A stretch of 64,000 nucleotides of DNA from Pseudomonas sp. SST3 (lineage in GTDB: Bacteria; Pseudomonadota; Gammaproteobacteria; Pseudomonadales; Pseudomonadaceae), in the NCBI RefSeq assembly GCF_003325755.1, contig NZ_QORI02000021.1, positions 7,812-71,811 on the forward strand, read 5' to 3'. Shown in pieces: positions 10,880 to 19,924 of this stretch (position 1 is its first letter; the number at the start of each line of letters is the position of its first letter). Both the position numbers and the translations under genes were made by a program. The notes beneath the pieces are model-generated. The model was not told where the DNA came from. It made no database searches and saw only the letters and a list, made by a program, of their open reading frames with translations.

Positions 10880-12463
10880 ATGCATCAACTGACCCTCGCC
10901 GAGATCACCCGTGCACTGGCCGACAAGCAGTTTTCGGCAGAAGAGCTGACCCGCTCGCTGCTGGAACGCATCCAGACGCTCGACCCGCAACTGAACAGTT
11001 TTATCACCGTCACCGAAGAACAGGCGCTTGCCCAGGCAAAAGCCGCCGATGCCCGCCGCGCCAATGGCGAGAACGGCGCGCTATTGGGTGCGCCGATCGG
11101 TCACAAGGACCTGTTCTGCACCCAAGGTGTGCGCACCAGCTGCGGCTCGAAGATCCTCGATGGTTTCAAGTCACCCTATGACGCCACGGTCGTCGAGCGG
11201 CTCGCTGCAGCGGGCGCCGTATCGCTGGGCAAACTGAACATGGACGAATTCGCCATGGGCTCAGCCAACGAGTCGAGTTTCTACGGTGCGGTGAAAAACC
11301 CCTGGGACCTCACCCGCGTGCCTGGCGGCTCCTCCGGCGGCTCGGCGGCGGCGGTTGCCGCTCGCCTGCTACCGGCGGCAACCGGCAGCGACACCGGCGG
11401 TTCGATCCGCCAGCCTGCGGCGTTGACCAACCTCACCGGTCTCAAGCCCACCTACGGACGCGTCTCGCGCTGGGGCATGATCGCCTATGCCTCCAGCCTC
11501 GATCAGGGCGGCCCGCTGGCCCGCACCGCCGAGGACTGTGCGTTGATGCTAGGCGCCATGGCCGGCTTTGATCCGAAGGATTCGACCAGTGTCGACCAGC
11601 CGCTGGACGATTACCTGGCCGCTCTGACCAAGCCACTGACTGGCCTGCGCATCGGTCTGCCGAAGGAATACTTTGGCGATGGCCTGGATGCCAAGATTGC
11701 TACGGCAGTCATGGCCTGCGTCGAGGAGCTGAAGAGGCTCGGCGCCACGGTGAAGGACATCAGCCTGCCGAACATGCAGCACGCCATCCCTTCCTATTAT
11801 GTAATCGCCCCAGCCGAGGCCTCCTCGAACCTGTCGCGTTTCGACGGTGTGCGCTTCGGTTATCGCTGCGCGGACCCGGTCGACCTGACCGATCTCTACA
11901 AGCGTTCCCGTGCCGAAGGGTTCGGCGACGAGGTCAAACGGCGCATCATGGTCGGCACCTATGCGCTCTCGGCCGGTTATTACGATGCCTACTACCTGAA
12001 GGCGCAGAAGATCCGCCGCCTGATCAAGAACGACTTCGTCAACGCCTTCGATGAGGTCGACGTGATTCTCGGCCCGACCACGCCGAACTTGGCCTGGAAA
12101 CTCGGCGAGAAGAACGCCGATCCGGTCTCCGCCTACCTCGAAGACATCTACACCATTACCGCCAACCTCGCGGGGATCCCGGGGATCTCAATGCCGGCGG
12201 GCTTTATCGACGGCCTGCCGGTAGGCGTTCAGCTGCTCGCGCCATACTTCCAGGAAGGTCGCCTGCTCAACGTTGCGCACCAGTACCAACAGGTCACCGA
12301 GTGGCATAAACAAGCACCGGCCGGTTCTGAGGAGATTGATGATGCAATGGGAAACCGTAATCGGGCTGGAGATTCACGCACAGCTCGCCACCCGTTCGAA
12401 GATTTTCTCCGGCAGCGCCACCACATTCGGCGCCGAACCCAACACCCAGGCCAGCCTGGTTGA
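10880..12463 (+). CDS. gatA: Asp/Glu-tRNA amidotransferase subunit A with an extended, probably frameshifted C-terminus
   Basis: The glutaminase/amidase subunit of GatCAB. The amidase-signature triad is visible: K76 (GHKDLF), S151 (PGGSSGGS) and S175 ([11 protein letters not shown]). The start is ATG 10880 (MHQLTLAEI). About 482 residues look normal and end at WHKQAPAG near 12325. The frame then runs on another 45 codons to 12463 and overlaps gatB by about 120 nt with no family similarity. Adding one T near 12326 gives GGT TTC TGA, a stop at the usual GatA length, so a 1-nt deletion (or a sequencing error) is likely. Catalytic parts are intact and function is probably kept. Confidence 0.95.
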   Translation: MHQLTLAEITRALADKQFSAEELTRSLLERIQTLDPQLNSFITVTEEQALAQAKAADARRANGENGALLGAPIGHKDLFCTQGVRTSCGSKILDGFKSPYDATVVERLAAAGAVSLGKLNMDEFAMGSANESSFYGAVKNPWDLTRVPGGSSGGSAAAVAARLLPAATGSDTGGSIRQPAALTNLTGLKPTYGRVSRWGMIAYASSLDQGGPLARTAEDCALMLGAMAGFDPKDSTSVDQPLDDYLAALTKPLTGLRIGLPKEYFGDGLDAKIATAVMACVEELKRLGATVKDISLPNMQHAIPSYYVIAPAEASSNLSRFDGVRFGYRCADPVDLTDLYKRSRAEGFGDEVKRRIMVGTYALSAGYYDAYYLKAQKIRRLIKNDFVNAFDEVDVILGPTTPNLAWKLGEKNADPVSAYLEDIYTITANLAGIPGISMPAGFIDGLPVGVQLLAPYFQEGRLLNVAHQYQQVTEWHKQAPAGSEEIDDAMGNRNRAGDSRTARHPFEDFLRQRHHIRRRTQHPGQPG

Positions 12464-13787
12464 TCTGGGTATGCCGGGCACCCTGCCGGTGCTCAACGCA
12501 GAAGCCGTGCGCATGGCCTGCAAATTCGGCTTGGCGATCGATGCCGAGATCGCCGAGAAGAACGTCTTCGCGCGCAAGAATTACTTCTACCCGGACCTGC
12601 CCAAGGGTTACCAGACCAGCCAGATGGACCACCCCATCGTCGGCAAAGGCTTCCTCGACATTACCCTGGAAGATGGCACGCAGAAGCGCATCGGCATCAC
12701 CCGTGCGCACCTGGAAGAAGACGCCGGCAAGAGCCTGCATGAAGATTTCCACGGCATGAGCGGCATTGACCTCAACCGTGCCGGCACGCCGCTGCTGGAG
12801 ATCGTCTCCGAACCGGACATCCGCAGCGCCAAGGAAGCAGTAGCTTACGTCAAAGCCATCCATGCCCTTGTGCGTTATCTGGGCATCTGCGACGGCAACA
12901 TGGCCGAAGGTTCGCTGCGCTGCGATTGCAACGTCTCGGTACGCCCGAAGGGACAGGCTGAGTTCGGCACGCGGGCCGAGATCAAGAACGTCAACTCCTT
13001 CCGCTTCATCGAAAAGGCAATCAACCACGAAGTGCAGCGGCAGATCGAGCTAATCGAGGATGGTGGCAAGGTCGTTCAGGAAACTCGTCTGTACGACCCG
13101 AACAAGGACGAAACGCGCTCCATGCGCAGTAAGGAAGAAGCCAACGATTACCGCTACTTCCCCTGCCCCGATCTGTTGCCGGTGGTCATCGAGCAGCGCT
13201 TCCTCGACGAAGTGCGCGCCAGCCTGCCGGAACTACCGGTGGAGAAGCGCGAGCGTTTTCAGCGCGAATACGGCCTGTCCGCCTACGACGCCGACGTGCT
13301 GGCTGCGAGCCGGGAAATGGCCGATTACTTCGAAGGGGTGCAGCAGGTCTGCGGCGACGCCAAACTGGCCGCCAACTGGGTCATGGGCGAACTCTCCAGC
13401 CTGCTCAACAAAGACAATCTTGATATTGACCAGTCGCCAGTATCGGCTGAGCACCTTGGCGGCATGATCCAACGCATCAAGGACAACACCATCAGCGGCA
13501 AGATCGCCAAGATGGTGTTCGAGGCGATGGCGGCAGGCGAAGGCTCGGCCGACGAGATCATCGAGAAGAAGGGCCTCAAGCAGGTGACTGATTCCGGTGC
13601 GATCGAGAAGATGCTGGATGAGGTGCTCGCCGCTAACGCCGAGCAGGTCGAGCAGTACCGCGCCAGCGACGAAGCCAAGCGCGGCAAGATGTTCGGCTTC
13701 TTCGTCGGTCAGGCCATGAAGGCCTCTAAGGGCAAGGCCAATCCTGCGCAGGTCAACCAACTGCTCAAGACCAAGCTCGAGGGCTGA
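12339..13787 (+). CDS. gatB: Asp/Glu-tRNA amidotransferase subunit B
   Basis: A 481-482-residue GatB, the subunit that binds misacylated tRNA and activates the side-chain carboxyl group with ATP. It starts at ATG 12339 or 12342 ([15 protein letters not shown]), preceded by GAGGAG. Family stretches include [42 protein letters not shown] and [13 protein letters not shown] [11 protein letters not shown] at the C-terminal YqeY domain. It is overlapped at its 5' end by the extended gatA frame. Confidence 0.98.
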   Translation: MMQWETVIGLEIHAQLATRSKIFSGSATTFGAEPNTQASLVDLGMPGTLPVLNAEAVRMACKFGLAIDAEIAEKNVFARKNYFYPDLPKGYQTSQMDHPIVGKGFLDITLEDGTQKRIGITRAHLEEDAGKSLHEDFHGMSGIDLNRAGTPLLEIVSEPDIRSAKEAVAYVKAIHALVRYLGICDGNMAEGSLRCDCNVSVRPKGQAEFGTRAEIKNVNSFRFIEKAINHEVQRQIELIEDGGKVVQETRLYDPNKDETRSMRSKEEANDYRYFPCPDLLPVVIEQRFLDEVRASLPELPVEKRERFQREYGLSAYDADVLAASREMADYFEGVQQVCGDAKLAANWVMGELSSLLNKDNLDIDQSPVSAEHLGGMIQRIKDNTISGKIAKMVFEAMAAGEGSADEIIEKKGLKQVTDSGAIEKMLDEVLAANAEQVEQYRASDEAKRGKMFGFFVGQAMKASKGKANPAQVNQLLKTKLEG

Positions 13788-13792
13788 TCGGG

Positions 13793-13822
13793 CGAGGCGG
13801 TCCGCCCAGGGCCGCCTCGTTT
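13793..13822 (+). terminator. Terminator after gatB
   Basis: An 8-base GC-rich stem (13793-13800 with 13812-13819) is followed by TTT, five bases after the gatB stop. The T-tract is short but the placement is right for the gatCAB operon. Confidence 0.6.
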
Positions 13823-13957
13823 CCATTGGACCGCCGCATTTGCCACCGCGCACCAAACCGTTGAACGGCTGCGTCCAGTAGCGCTCAAAGTTTTTCGAGG
13901 CCATAGAACCCATCCGCTGGCCGGCATCAGATTGGTCCCGCTCGGAAGGATTGGCTC

Positions 13958-14338
13958 ATGCGAAGACTGCTGCTTGTTCCGCTGTTCCTCGGTCTGTTTG
14001 GTGGCTGCGGCGATAACCAGGATGCTCACTCCAAAGCCGAGACCACCTTTACCCAGCAGGGCAAGGCCTCGTATTACGCGCGCGCCTTTCATGGCGAGGA
14101 GACCGCCAGCGGCGAAACCTTTAATCAGAACGAACTGGTCGCCGCACACAAAACCTTGCCATTCGGCACGCGGGTGAAGGTAACCAACCTGGACAATGGC
14201 AAGCAGGTCACGGTGCGTATCGTTGATCGCGGTCCCTTCGAGCCGGGACGCATCATCGACCTTTCGCGGGTCGCCGCCGCCAGGCTCGACCTGCTCGACG
14301 ACGGCATAGTCGACGTGAAGATCGAAGAACTGAACTGA
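13958..14338 (+). CDS. RlpA-like double-psi beta-barrel lipoprotein
   Basis: A 126-residue lipoprotein: signal peptide MRRLLLVPLFLGLFGGC with a lipobox ending at Cys17, then an RlpA-type double-psi beta-barrel (GKASYYARAFHGEETASGETFNQNELVAAHKTLPFGTRVKVTNL, RIVDRGPF, IIDLSRVAAARL). In P. aeruginosa, full RlpA is a septal lytic transglycosylase acting on denuded glycans. This short form has no SPOR domain, so septal targeting is not indicated. ATG 13958 follows GGAAGGA. Confidence 0.88.
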   Translation: MRRLLLVPLFLGLFGGCGDNQDAHSKAETTFTQQGKASYYARAFHGEETASGETFNQNELVAAHKTLPFGTRVKVTNLDNGKQVTVRIVDRGPFEPGRIIDLSRVAAARLDLLDDGIVDVKIEELN

Positions 14339-14371
14339 CAGAACCCGCAGATTCAATCACACGGAGCTTTG

Positions 14372-15457
14372 ATGAGTTTGATGATATTCGCCTACCTGAT
14401 CGGCGGGCTGGTCTTGCTGGTAGTAGGTGCGGAGGCGCTGGTACGCGGCGCTGCGAAACTGGCGGCACGCTTCGGTATCTCGCCATTGATCATCGGCCTG
14501 ACCGTTGTCGCGTTTGGCACCAGCGCGCCGGAAACGGCGGTGAGCATCCAGGCCTCCATGAACGGCAATGGCGACATTGCCGTCGGCAACGTGATCGGCA
14601 GCAACATCGCCAACATTCTGCTAATCCTCGGGCTATCGGCACTGGTGGCGCCTCTGCTGGTATCGCGCCAGCTCGTGCGCCTCGACGTGCCGGTGATGAT
14701 TGGCGCCGGGCTACTGACCGTTGCGCTCGCCTGGAACGGCAACGTCAGCCGGCTGGACGGCTGCATCCTGCTGGCGCTTCTGCTGCTCTACACGCTATTC
14801 CTGGTCATCGCCAGCCAACGCGACAAGCAGCGCATGCAAAGGGATGAATTCACCTTCGAGTATGGCCCCGAGGACCAGACCAAACCATTCGACTGGGCGC
14901 TCCAACTATTGCTGATCCTGCTTGGGTTGGGCCTGCTGGTGCTCGGATCCAATCTACTGATCGAGGGCGCGGTAGCCCTGGCACGTGCGCTTGGCCTGTC
15001 GGAGCTGGTGATCGGCCTCACCGTCATCGCCGTCGGGACCTCGATGCCCGAGTTGGCGACCTCGCTGCTGGCGGTTTACCGCGGCGAGCGCGATATCGCG
15101 GTGGGCAACGTGGTTGGCAGCTGCATTTTCAACCTGCTGTTGGTACTGGGTGCTGGGGCGCTGATTTCGTCCGACGGGCTGTCCATCTCGCCTAATGCAC
15201 TGGCCTTCGATCTGCCGGTCATGCTGGCGGTATTTGCGGCCTGCCTGCCGATCTTTTTCTCGGGATATCGCATCAACCGCTGGGAAGGCACGATGTTCCT
15301 GGGCTACTACTTCGCCTATACGCTCTATCTGGTGATGTTCTCCACGGGCCTGCCGGCTATCAACCTGTTGCGCCATGCAATGACTTGGTACGTATTGCCC
15401 TTGACCGCCATCACGGTTTTGGTGATCTTTCTGCGCGCCTGGAAACACCAGCGCTGA
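14372..15457 (+). CDS. Calcium/sodium antiporter (YrbG family), copy 1
   Basis: A 361-residue inner-membrane cation antiporter of the Ca2+/cation antiporter (CaCA) superfamily, with about ten membrane segments. Both alpha repeats are clear: TVVAFGTSAPETAVSIQASMNGNGDIAVGNVIGSNIAN near residue 45 and TVIAVGTSMPELATSLLAVYRGERDIAVGNVVGSCIFN near residue 215. The ATG at 14372 was preferred over the TTG three bases earlier. Immediately followed by a close paralogue, so it arose by tandem duplication. Confidence 0.93.
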   Translation: MSLMIFAYLIGGLVLLVVGAEALVRGAAKLAARFGISPLIIGLTVVAFGTSAPETAVSIQASMNGNGDIAVGNVIGSNIANILLILGLSALVAPLLVSRQLVRLDVPVMIGAGLLTVALAWNGNVSRLDGCILLALLLLYTLFLVIASQRDKQRMQRDEFTFEYGPEDQTKPFDWALQLLLILLGLGLLVLGSNLLIEGAVALARALGLSELVIGLTVIAVGTSMPELATSLLAVYRGERDIAVGNVVGSCIFNLLLVLGAGALISSDGLSISPNALAFDLPVMLAVFAACLPIFFSGYRINRWEGTMFLGYYFAYTLYLVMFSTGLPAINLLRHAMTWYVLPLTAITVLVIFLRAWKHQR

Positions 15458-15491
15458 GCCTTCTGCTTTCCTTCCCTGGAGCGACCTTTTC

Positions 15492-16580
15492 GTGACCCTG
15501 ATGACCTTTGTGTACTTGATAGCCGGCCTGGTGCTGCTCGTTGCTGGCGCCGAAGTATTGGTACGAGGGGCGGCCAAGCTGGCCGCGCAGTTCGGCATCC
15601 CACCATTAATCATCGGGCTCACCGTGGTGGCCTTCGGCACCAGCGCGCCGGAAACGGCGGTGAGCGTGCAGGCGTCACTGAACGGCAGTGGGGACATCGC
15701 CATCGGCAACGTGCTCGGGAGCAACATCGCTAACGTGCTGCTGATTCTCGGCATGACATCCCTGGTTGCGCCGCTGATCGTCTCGCGTCAGCTGATCCGC
15801 CTCGATGTACCGATCATGATCGGCGCCAGCTTGGTTACCTACGCACTGGCCTGGGACGGCGCATTGAGCCGACTTGATGGTGCGTTGCTATTCGCTGCCG
15901 TAATCGCCTACACACTGTTCCTGATCATCAGCAGCCGCCGCGCCAACGCCGCCGCGACAGCGGACGATGAATTCGCCAAGGAGTTCGGCCTCGATGCCCA
16001 GCCCAAGCCCTACGCCAGCCTGATCAACGCCGGCCTCGTACTTGCTGGCCTGGTGCTGCTGGTAACCGGCTCAAACTTTCTGGTGGAGGGCGCCGTGTCG
16101 CTGGCCCGGGCGCTGGGCCTGTCGGAGCTGGTGATCGGCTTGACTGTCATTGCCGTGGGTACCTCGCTCCCGGAGCTGGCGACCTCGATACTTGCAGCCA
16201 TCCGCGGTGAGCGCGATATCGCCGTAGGCAACATCGTCGGCAGCAATATCTTCAACCTGCTCTGCGTGCTGGGACTGGCATCGCTGGTATCGCCGCAGGC
16301 CATCGGCGTCGCGGCCAACGCGCTGGCCTTCGACTTCCCGGTCATGATCGCTGTGGCATTGGCCTGCCTGCCGATCTTCTTCACCGGCTACAGCATCAAC
16401 CGCTGGGAAGGCCTGCTATTCCTGGCCTATTACGTGGCCTACACCGTCTACCTGGTGATGATCAGCACGGGGCGCCCATTTGCTGAAACCTTTGGCGACG
16501 CAATGATCGGTTATGTCCTACCGCTGACTGCGGTGACCTTGATGGTGATCGCCAGCCGCGCCTGGAAGCAGCAGCGCTGA
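15492..16580 (+). CDS. Calcium/sodium antiporter (YrbG family), copy 2
   Basis: A 362-residue paralogue of the preceding gene with the same two alpha repeats (TVVAFGTSAPETAVSVQASLNGSGDIAIGNVLGSNIAN and TVIAVGTSLPELATSILAAIRGERDIAVGNIVGSNIFN). It likely starts with GTG at 15492 behind CTGGAG, or at ATG 15501. Cation specificity or direction may differ between the two copies; the central loop (SSRRANAAATADDEFAKEFG) is the main difference. About 34 bases separate the genes, so they are probably co-transcribed. Confidence 0.93.
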   Translation: MTLMTFVYLIAGLVLLVAGAEVLVRGAAKLAAQFGIPPLIIGLTVVAFGTSAPETAVSVQASLNGSGDIAIGNVLGSNIANVLLILGMTSLVAPLIVSRQLIRLDVPIMIGASLVTYALAWDGALSRLDGALLFAAVIAYTLFLIISSRRANAAATADDEFAKEFGLDAQPKPYASLINAGLVLAGLVLLVTGSNFLVEGAVSLARALGLSELVIGLTVIAVGTSLPELATSILAAIRGERDIAVGNIVGSNIFNLLCVLGLASLVSPQAIGVAANALAFDFPVMIAVALACLPIFFTGYSINRWEGLLFLAYYVAYTVYLVMISTGRPFAETFGDAMIGYVLPLTAVTLMVIASRAWKQQR

Positions 16581-16649
16581 TCCGATAGCGCTCACGCAAA
16601 GCGGCTCAAACCAGCTGAGTGCCGGATCTTCGTCCGGCAATCTCTGGCT

Positions 16650-17078
16650 TCAACCCTCGCCAACTTGCAGCCGCGGCAGCTCGACGACCTGCCCGGTCTC
16701 CTCGTCGTCATCCATTCGATTGAGCGTGCCGTCGACGACGGCACCGTTCTCCATGCTCAACTGACGATAGCGGATATTGCCGCGCACTCGCGCGTTGGAA
16801 TGCAGTTCGAGCAGGTGCTCGACAACCAGGTCGCCGACGATGGTGCCGTCGATCAGCGCATCGTAGCTGCTGACGTTACCTTCTATCCGTCCTTCGGCGC
16901 TCAGTGCCAGCAAGCTGTGCGTCCCTGGCTTGTGGCAGACGTTGCCGCACACCGTGCCGCTGACCTTCAGCCCCTCTTCGAATGCCATGTCGCCCACCAG
17001 CGAGACGTTACCGGAAATCAGGCTCGAGAACTGGTCAATGATGACCCGAGGCACCGGCTTTTTCTTGTTGAACATCAT
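16650..17078 (-). CDS. Bactofilin (polymer-forming cytoskeletal protein)
   Basis: A 142-residue bactofilin (DUF583/CcmA). It has the repeating right-handed beta-helix pattern SLISGNVSLVGDMAFEEGLKVSGTVCGNV... GRIEGNVSSYDALIDGTIVGDLVVEHLLELHSNARVRGNIRYRQLSMENGAVVDGTL. Bactofilins polymerise at the membrane without nucleotide and recruit wall enzymes. The gene lies directly downstream of a small membrane protein and an M23 peptidase, the typical bactofilin/LytM module. The start is one of two adjacent ATGs (17078 or 17075). Confidence 0.92.
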   Translation of the reverse strand: MMFNKKKPVPRVIIDQFSSLISGNVSLVGDMAFEEGLKVSGTVCGNVCHKPGTHSLLALSAEGRIEGNVSSYDALIDGTIVGDLVVEHLLELHSNARVRGNIRYRQLSMENGAVVDGTLNRMDDDEETGQVVELPRLQVGEG

Positions 17079-17091
17079 GTACTCCAATGAA

Positions 17092-17448
17092 TTAACGGGC
17101 TTTCTTCTGCTGACGGAAGAAAGCCAGGTCTGTCTGCAAGCGCTCGATCTGCGCGGACAACTTGGCGATACGCCCGAGCAGTTGCTCTTGTGTCGCCTCG
17201 GCTTCCTGATGTTGAAGGGCACCCTGTGCAAGAGCGTCCTGAAGCGATTGATTCTCCGCTGTCAGTGCGATGAGCTGCTGCTCATGGGCGGCACCCTCGC
17301 TGATACGCAGATTCACCAACGCGGCGATCATGCAGAGCATGACCAATACTACCCAGAGCCACGAGCGCGACCGGCGCGTGATCAGCAGCCGATGCTCGGC
17401 ACGAACCAGCTGGCGCGTATCGGGCGTTCTAGTCTTCAGCCAGAGCAT
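17092..17448 (-). CDS. Small membrane-anchored coiled-coil protein
   Basis: A 118-residue protein of unknown function. A basic N-terminus (MLWLKTRTPDTRQLVRAEHRLLITRRSRS) leads to one membrane helix (WLWVVLVMLCMIAALV, about 31-47), then a periplasmic coiled coil rich in Gln, Glu and Leu to the end. The start chosen (17448) overlaps the 3' end of the M23 peptidase gene by about 20 bp, so translation is probably coupled. Its place between an M23 peptidase and a bactofilin suggests a scaffold or linker in the same wall complex (inference). Confidence 0.75.
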   Translation of the reverse strand: MLWLKTRTPDTRQLVRAEHRLLITRRSRSWLWVVLVMLCMIAALVNLRISEGAAHEQQLIALTAENQSLQDALAQGALQHQEAEATQEQLLGRIAKLSAQIERLQTDLAFFRQQKKAR

Positions 17449-18415
17449 TGCTGACCCGCTCCAGATCACCCAGGGCAAGGAAACGCTGAGGGTCGACGAA
17501 TCGCCCCTTATGCAGCACCTCGAAATGGAGGTGCGGGCCAGTGGAGCGCCCGGTCGATCCGACGGCTCCAATCAGCTGCTCTGGCGTGACCACATCGCCT
17601 CTCTTAACGTGCATCCGTGACAGGTGCGCATAGCGAGTCACGAGCTGATTGCCGTGATCGATTATCACCAGCTTGCCGTATCCGCCACGAGTGCCGGCGA
17701 AGCGAACCCGACCGCCTGCGGCGGCGAGCACATCCGAGCCGGAGCGCAACGAAAAATCCACTCCCGAATGGAAAGCGGCCTGCTTTTTGAACGGATCGAT
17801 GCGGTTGCCATAGGCCGAACCCAGGCGCGCCTCACCGACAGGCCGGCGGGACGGAATGGCCATCAGCGCCGCATTGCGTTCTGCTACGCGCTGCATCATT
17901 TCATCCAGCACAGCACGCATGCAGCTGGCGGACGTCTCGGTGCGCTCCAGATCGGCCAGCGATACGTTGTCCGCTGTCAGCAACAGCTCACCCGAGCAGC
18001 CTTGCGGTGGTAGCAAGATACCGCCCTGCCCTGCGCTGCCACTGTGCGAATCCTTCGGCAGCAACAGTGGCAACAGGCTTGGATCAAGAGCCGAAAGTTG
18101 TGCGCTCAGAACGCGCTGCTCGCCCATCATCTGCTGCAGTGCGAGCACATCGGACTCCAGCGACTTTAGCCGTCCCACAACTTTGCCGACACGCGCAATG
18201 GCGAAACGTCCTTCGTTGCCAAGGCCCGGCTCTTCCAGGCTTACAGGTTGCTGTACAGCATCTAGATCCCGCCCGATCCAAACGCCACCGGCGAAGGTGC
18301 CGAGATTCAGCAGCAGTAGCAACGCCAGACCGGGACCGAGCTTGCGGCGTAGGTTGACGACGCGATTGGCATCGCGGGTCAGCGAACGGCTCGAAGGTGT
18401 AAATAGCGACATCAT
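17429..18415 (-). CDS. M23 family metallopeptidase (LytM domain)
   Basis: About 328 residues: cytoplasmic tail, one membrane helix (GLALLLLLNLGTFAGGVWIG), a coiled-coil region, then a C-terminal LytM/peptidase M23 domain. Zinc and catalytic motifs are HSGVDFSLRSG (HxxxD), RYAHLSRM and HLHFEV. It likely cuts peptidoglycan cross-links or activates an amidase. ATG 18415 (or 18412) is preferred to an upstream TTG at 18433. It is followed by the coiled-coil gene and bactofilin in one operon. Confidence 0.93.
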   Translation of the reverse strand: MMSLFTPSSRSLTRDANRVVNLRRKLGPGLALLLLLNLGTFAGGVWIGRDLDAVQQPVSLEEPGLGNEGRFAIARVGKVVGRLKSLESDVLALQQMMGEQRVLSAQLSALDPSLLPLLLPKDSHSGSAGQGGILLPPQGCSGELLLTADNVSLADLERTETSASCMRAVLDEMMQRVAERNAALMAIPSRRPVGEARLGSAYGNRIDPFKKQAAFHSGVDFSLRSGSDVLAAAGGRVRFAGTRGGYGKLVIIDHGNQLVTRYAHLSRMHVKRGDVVTPEQLIGAVGSTGRSTGPHLHFEVLHKGRFVDPQRFLALGDLERVSNALAED

Positions 18416-18586
18416 GCGATTCCCAGAACTCAAGGCGGCCGGCCCCTGATTGGTAAGCCGTCGATTGTCCGAGGCAATGTGACGGAAACGGGTATTTTTT
18501 TCTGAGGCCTATTGATGATTACGACCGCCCTAGGCTTTTCTTAAGCTGCAAAAGCCGACACCGATCACAACAACGACAGGCGGAGC
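18416..18586. other. Upstream region of the M23-bactofilin operon
   Basis: Non-coding leader of the minus-strand M23 operon, bounded on the other side by a MITE-like element. It contains an AT-rich patch (ATTTTTTTCT near 18493) in otherwise GC-rich sequence, suitable for a promoter; no -35/-10 pair could be assigned with confidence. Confidence 0.4.
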
Positions 18587-18856
18587 CTAGGGTCTGTTCC
18601 CGTTTCGTCGCGGCCGCGACGGAGCCGGTTATTGCGCGAGACAAGGCACGAGTCGCGCAGTTTGGTCGTTCCAAATAAGCGACGAGAAACGCCGTATCGC
18701 ACAAAAACCGGCCCGTCCCTACGGGTTGCGCGGCAAATCTCGCCATGCGGCGTTGCGGGACTTGGTAAGGGAGCGACCATTACCTGCGTCCCGCGCCTTG
18801 CCTGGCGAGATTTGGCGCAGCAACGCGGTCCGCAGCGAAACGGCAACAGACCCTAG
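18587..18856. mobile_element. MITE-like inverted-repeat element
   Basis: A roughly 270-bp element with terminal inverted repeats: the first 21 bases (CTAGGGTCTGTTCCCGTTTCG) match the reverse complement of the last 21 with one mismatch. CTAG occurs at both ends and could be a 4-bp target duplication around GGTCTGTT...AACAGACC. A second internal inverted repeat (AAATCTCGCC near 18736 and GGCGAGATTT near 18803) gives further folding. There is no credible transposase frame inside, so it is non-autonomous. Its right end overlaps the final codons and supplies the TAG stop of the AEC transporter. Confidence 0.75.
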
Positions 18857-19794
18857 ATCCACCCCAGCCAGCCGAGCAGGAACAGCCCGGCATTGATGCT
18901 CACCGCGGCCATGAGTGTGGTGATCACGATGATGACCGCGGCCAATTGATGATTGGCGTTGACCGCCCGCGCCATGACGAAGCTGGCCGAGGCCGTCGGG
19001 CTGGCGAAATACAGAAACAGGATGCCCAGCTCCGCGCCGCGGAACCCAAAGAGCCCGGCGCCAAGCGTGGCGAGCGCGGGGAGCCAAACCATTTTCATCA
19101 GGCTTGAGCTCATCGCCATACGGCTGCTCTCGCGCAGAACCGAAAGTGACAGCGTGCCGCCGATGCAGATAAGCGCCAACGGCAGGGTCATCTGGGCGAA
19201 GTACTGGCCGGAGGTCATTAGCCAGTCCGGCAACGGAATCTGCCAATAGGCAACGGGAACGGCAGCCGTCACGCCGATCACCAACGGGTTACGCAGGATG
19301 CTGAACAGAATGGCGCCAGCACTGACACGTCCGTCCGGGCTGTAGATGGCCAGAATCAGCGCCGACAGGCTGTTGTAGACGAGTATCACCACACCGGCCA
19401 GAACGCCGCCCAGCGACAAGCCATAGTCACCATAGAGGCTGGTTGCGAGCGCCAGGCCGACGATGCCGTTGTTGCCGCGAAACGCGCCTTGGATATAGAC
19501 GCCGCGATCCGCCTGCGGGCAGCGCCAAAGTGCCCAAACCCACGCCAGAAGAAAGGTCGCCACGGTGGCCATGACGTAGTAGAACAACAGGCCCGGCTGC
19601 AGCGCAGCGTCCAGGTCGGCATTGATAATCGAGAGAAACAACAGGGTCGGCATCGTGGCCTTGAACACCAGAGCCGATGCGGTCTGGACGAACGCCGCAT
19701 CGATCCAGCCCAGCCGCTTGAGCGCAACACCGATGAACAACATGATGAAGACCGGAGCGGTGATGCCCAGGGTCTGAATGGCAACGGAAAGCAT
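18853..19794 (-). CDS. AEC family transporter (auxin efflux carrier-like permease)
   Basis: A 313-residue inner-membrane permease with about ten helices of the AEC/mem_trans family, which export organic acids such as malate or malonate. Family stretches include FIGVALKRLGWID, AFRGNNGIVGLALATSLYGD and LPLALICIGGTLSL. The TAG stop is inside the terminal repeat of a MITE-like element, so the last residues may have changed on insertion. Substrate unknown. Confidence 0.9.
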   Translation of the reverse strand: MLSVAIQTLGITAPVFIMLFIGVALKRLGWIDAAFVQTASALVFKATMPTLLFLSIINADLDAALQPGLLFYYVMATVATFLLAWVWALWRCPQADRGVYIQGAFRGNNGIVGLALATSLYGDYGLSLGGVLAGVVILVYNSLSALILAIYSPDGRVSAGAILFSILRNPLVIGVTAAVPVAYWQIPLPDWLMTSGQYFAQMTLPLALICIGGTLSLSVLRESSRMAMSSSLMKMVWLPALATLGAGLFGFRGAELGILFLYFASPTASASFVMARAVNANHQLAAVIIVITTLMAAVSINAGLFLLGWLGWI

Positions 19795-19840
19795 GAGCGA
19801 GCTCGAGTGCGAAGAGGCCGCCTATGGTAATCGCTTACGA

Positions 19841-19883
19841 GCTGGAAGCTGGAAGCTGGAAGCTGGAAGCTGGAAGCTGGAAG
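19841..19883. repeat. Heptanucleotide tandem repeat (GCTGGAA) x6
   Basis: Six perfect head-to-tail copies of GCTGGAA lie in the gap between the divergent ends of the AEC gene start (19794) and the roxR stop (19925). The unit is short and exact, so copy number should vary by slippage. It is upstream of the AEC gene (minus strand) and could influence its expression. Confidence 0.85.
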
Positions 19884-19924
19884 TATGGGCTGCCCCAAAC
19901 CGCTTACAGCTTGAGGCTGCTTTT

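Noticed and set aside
18565..18846. ORFs inside the MITE-like element
   Set aside because: Arg-rich chance frames crossing the terminal and internal inverted repeats; no transposase motif.
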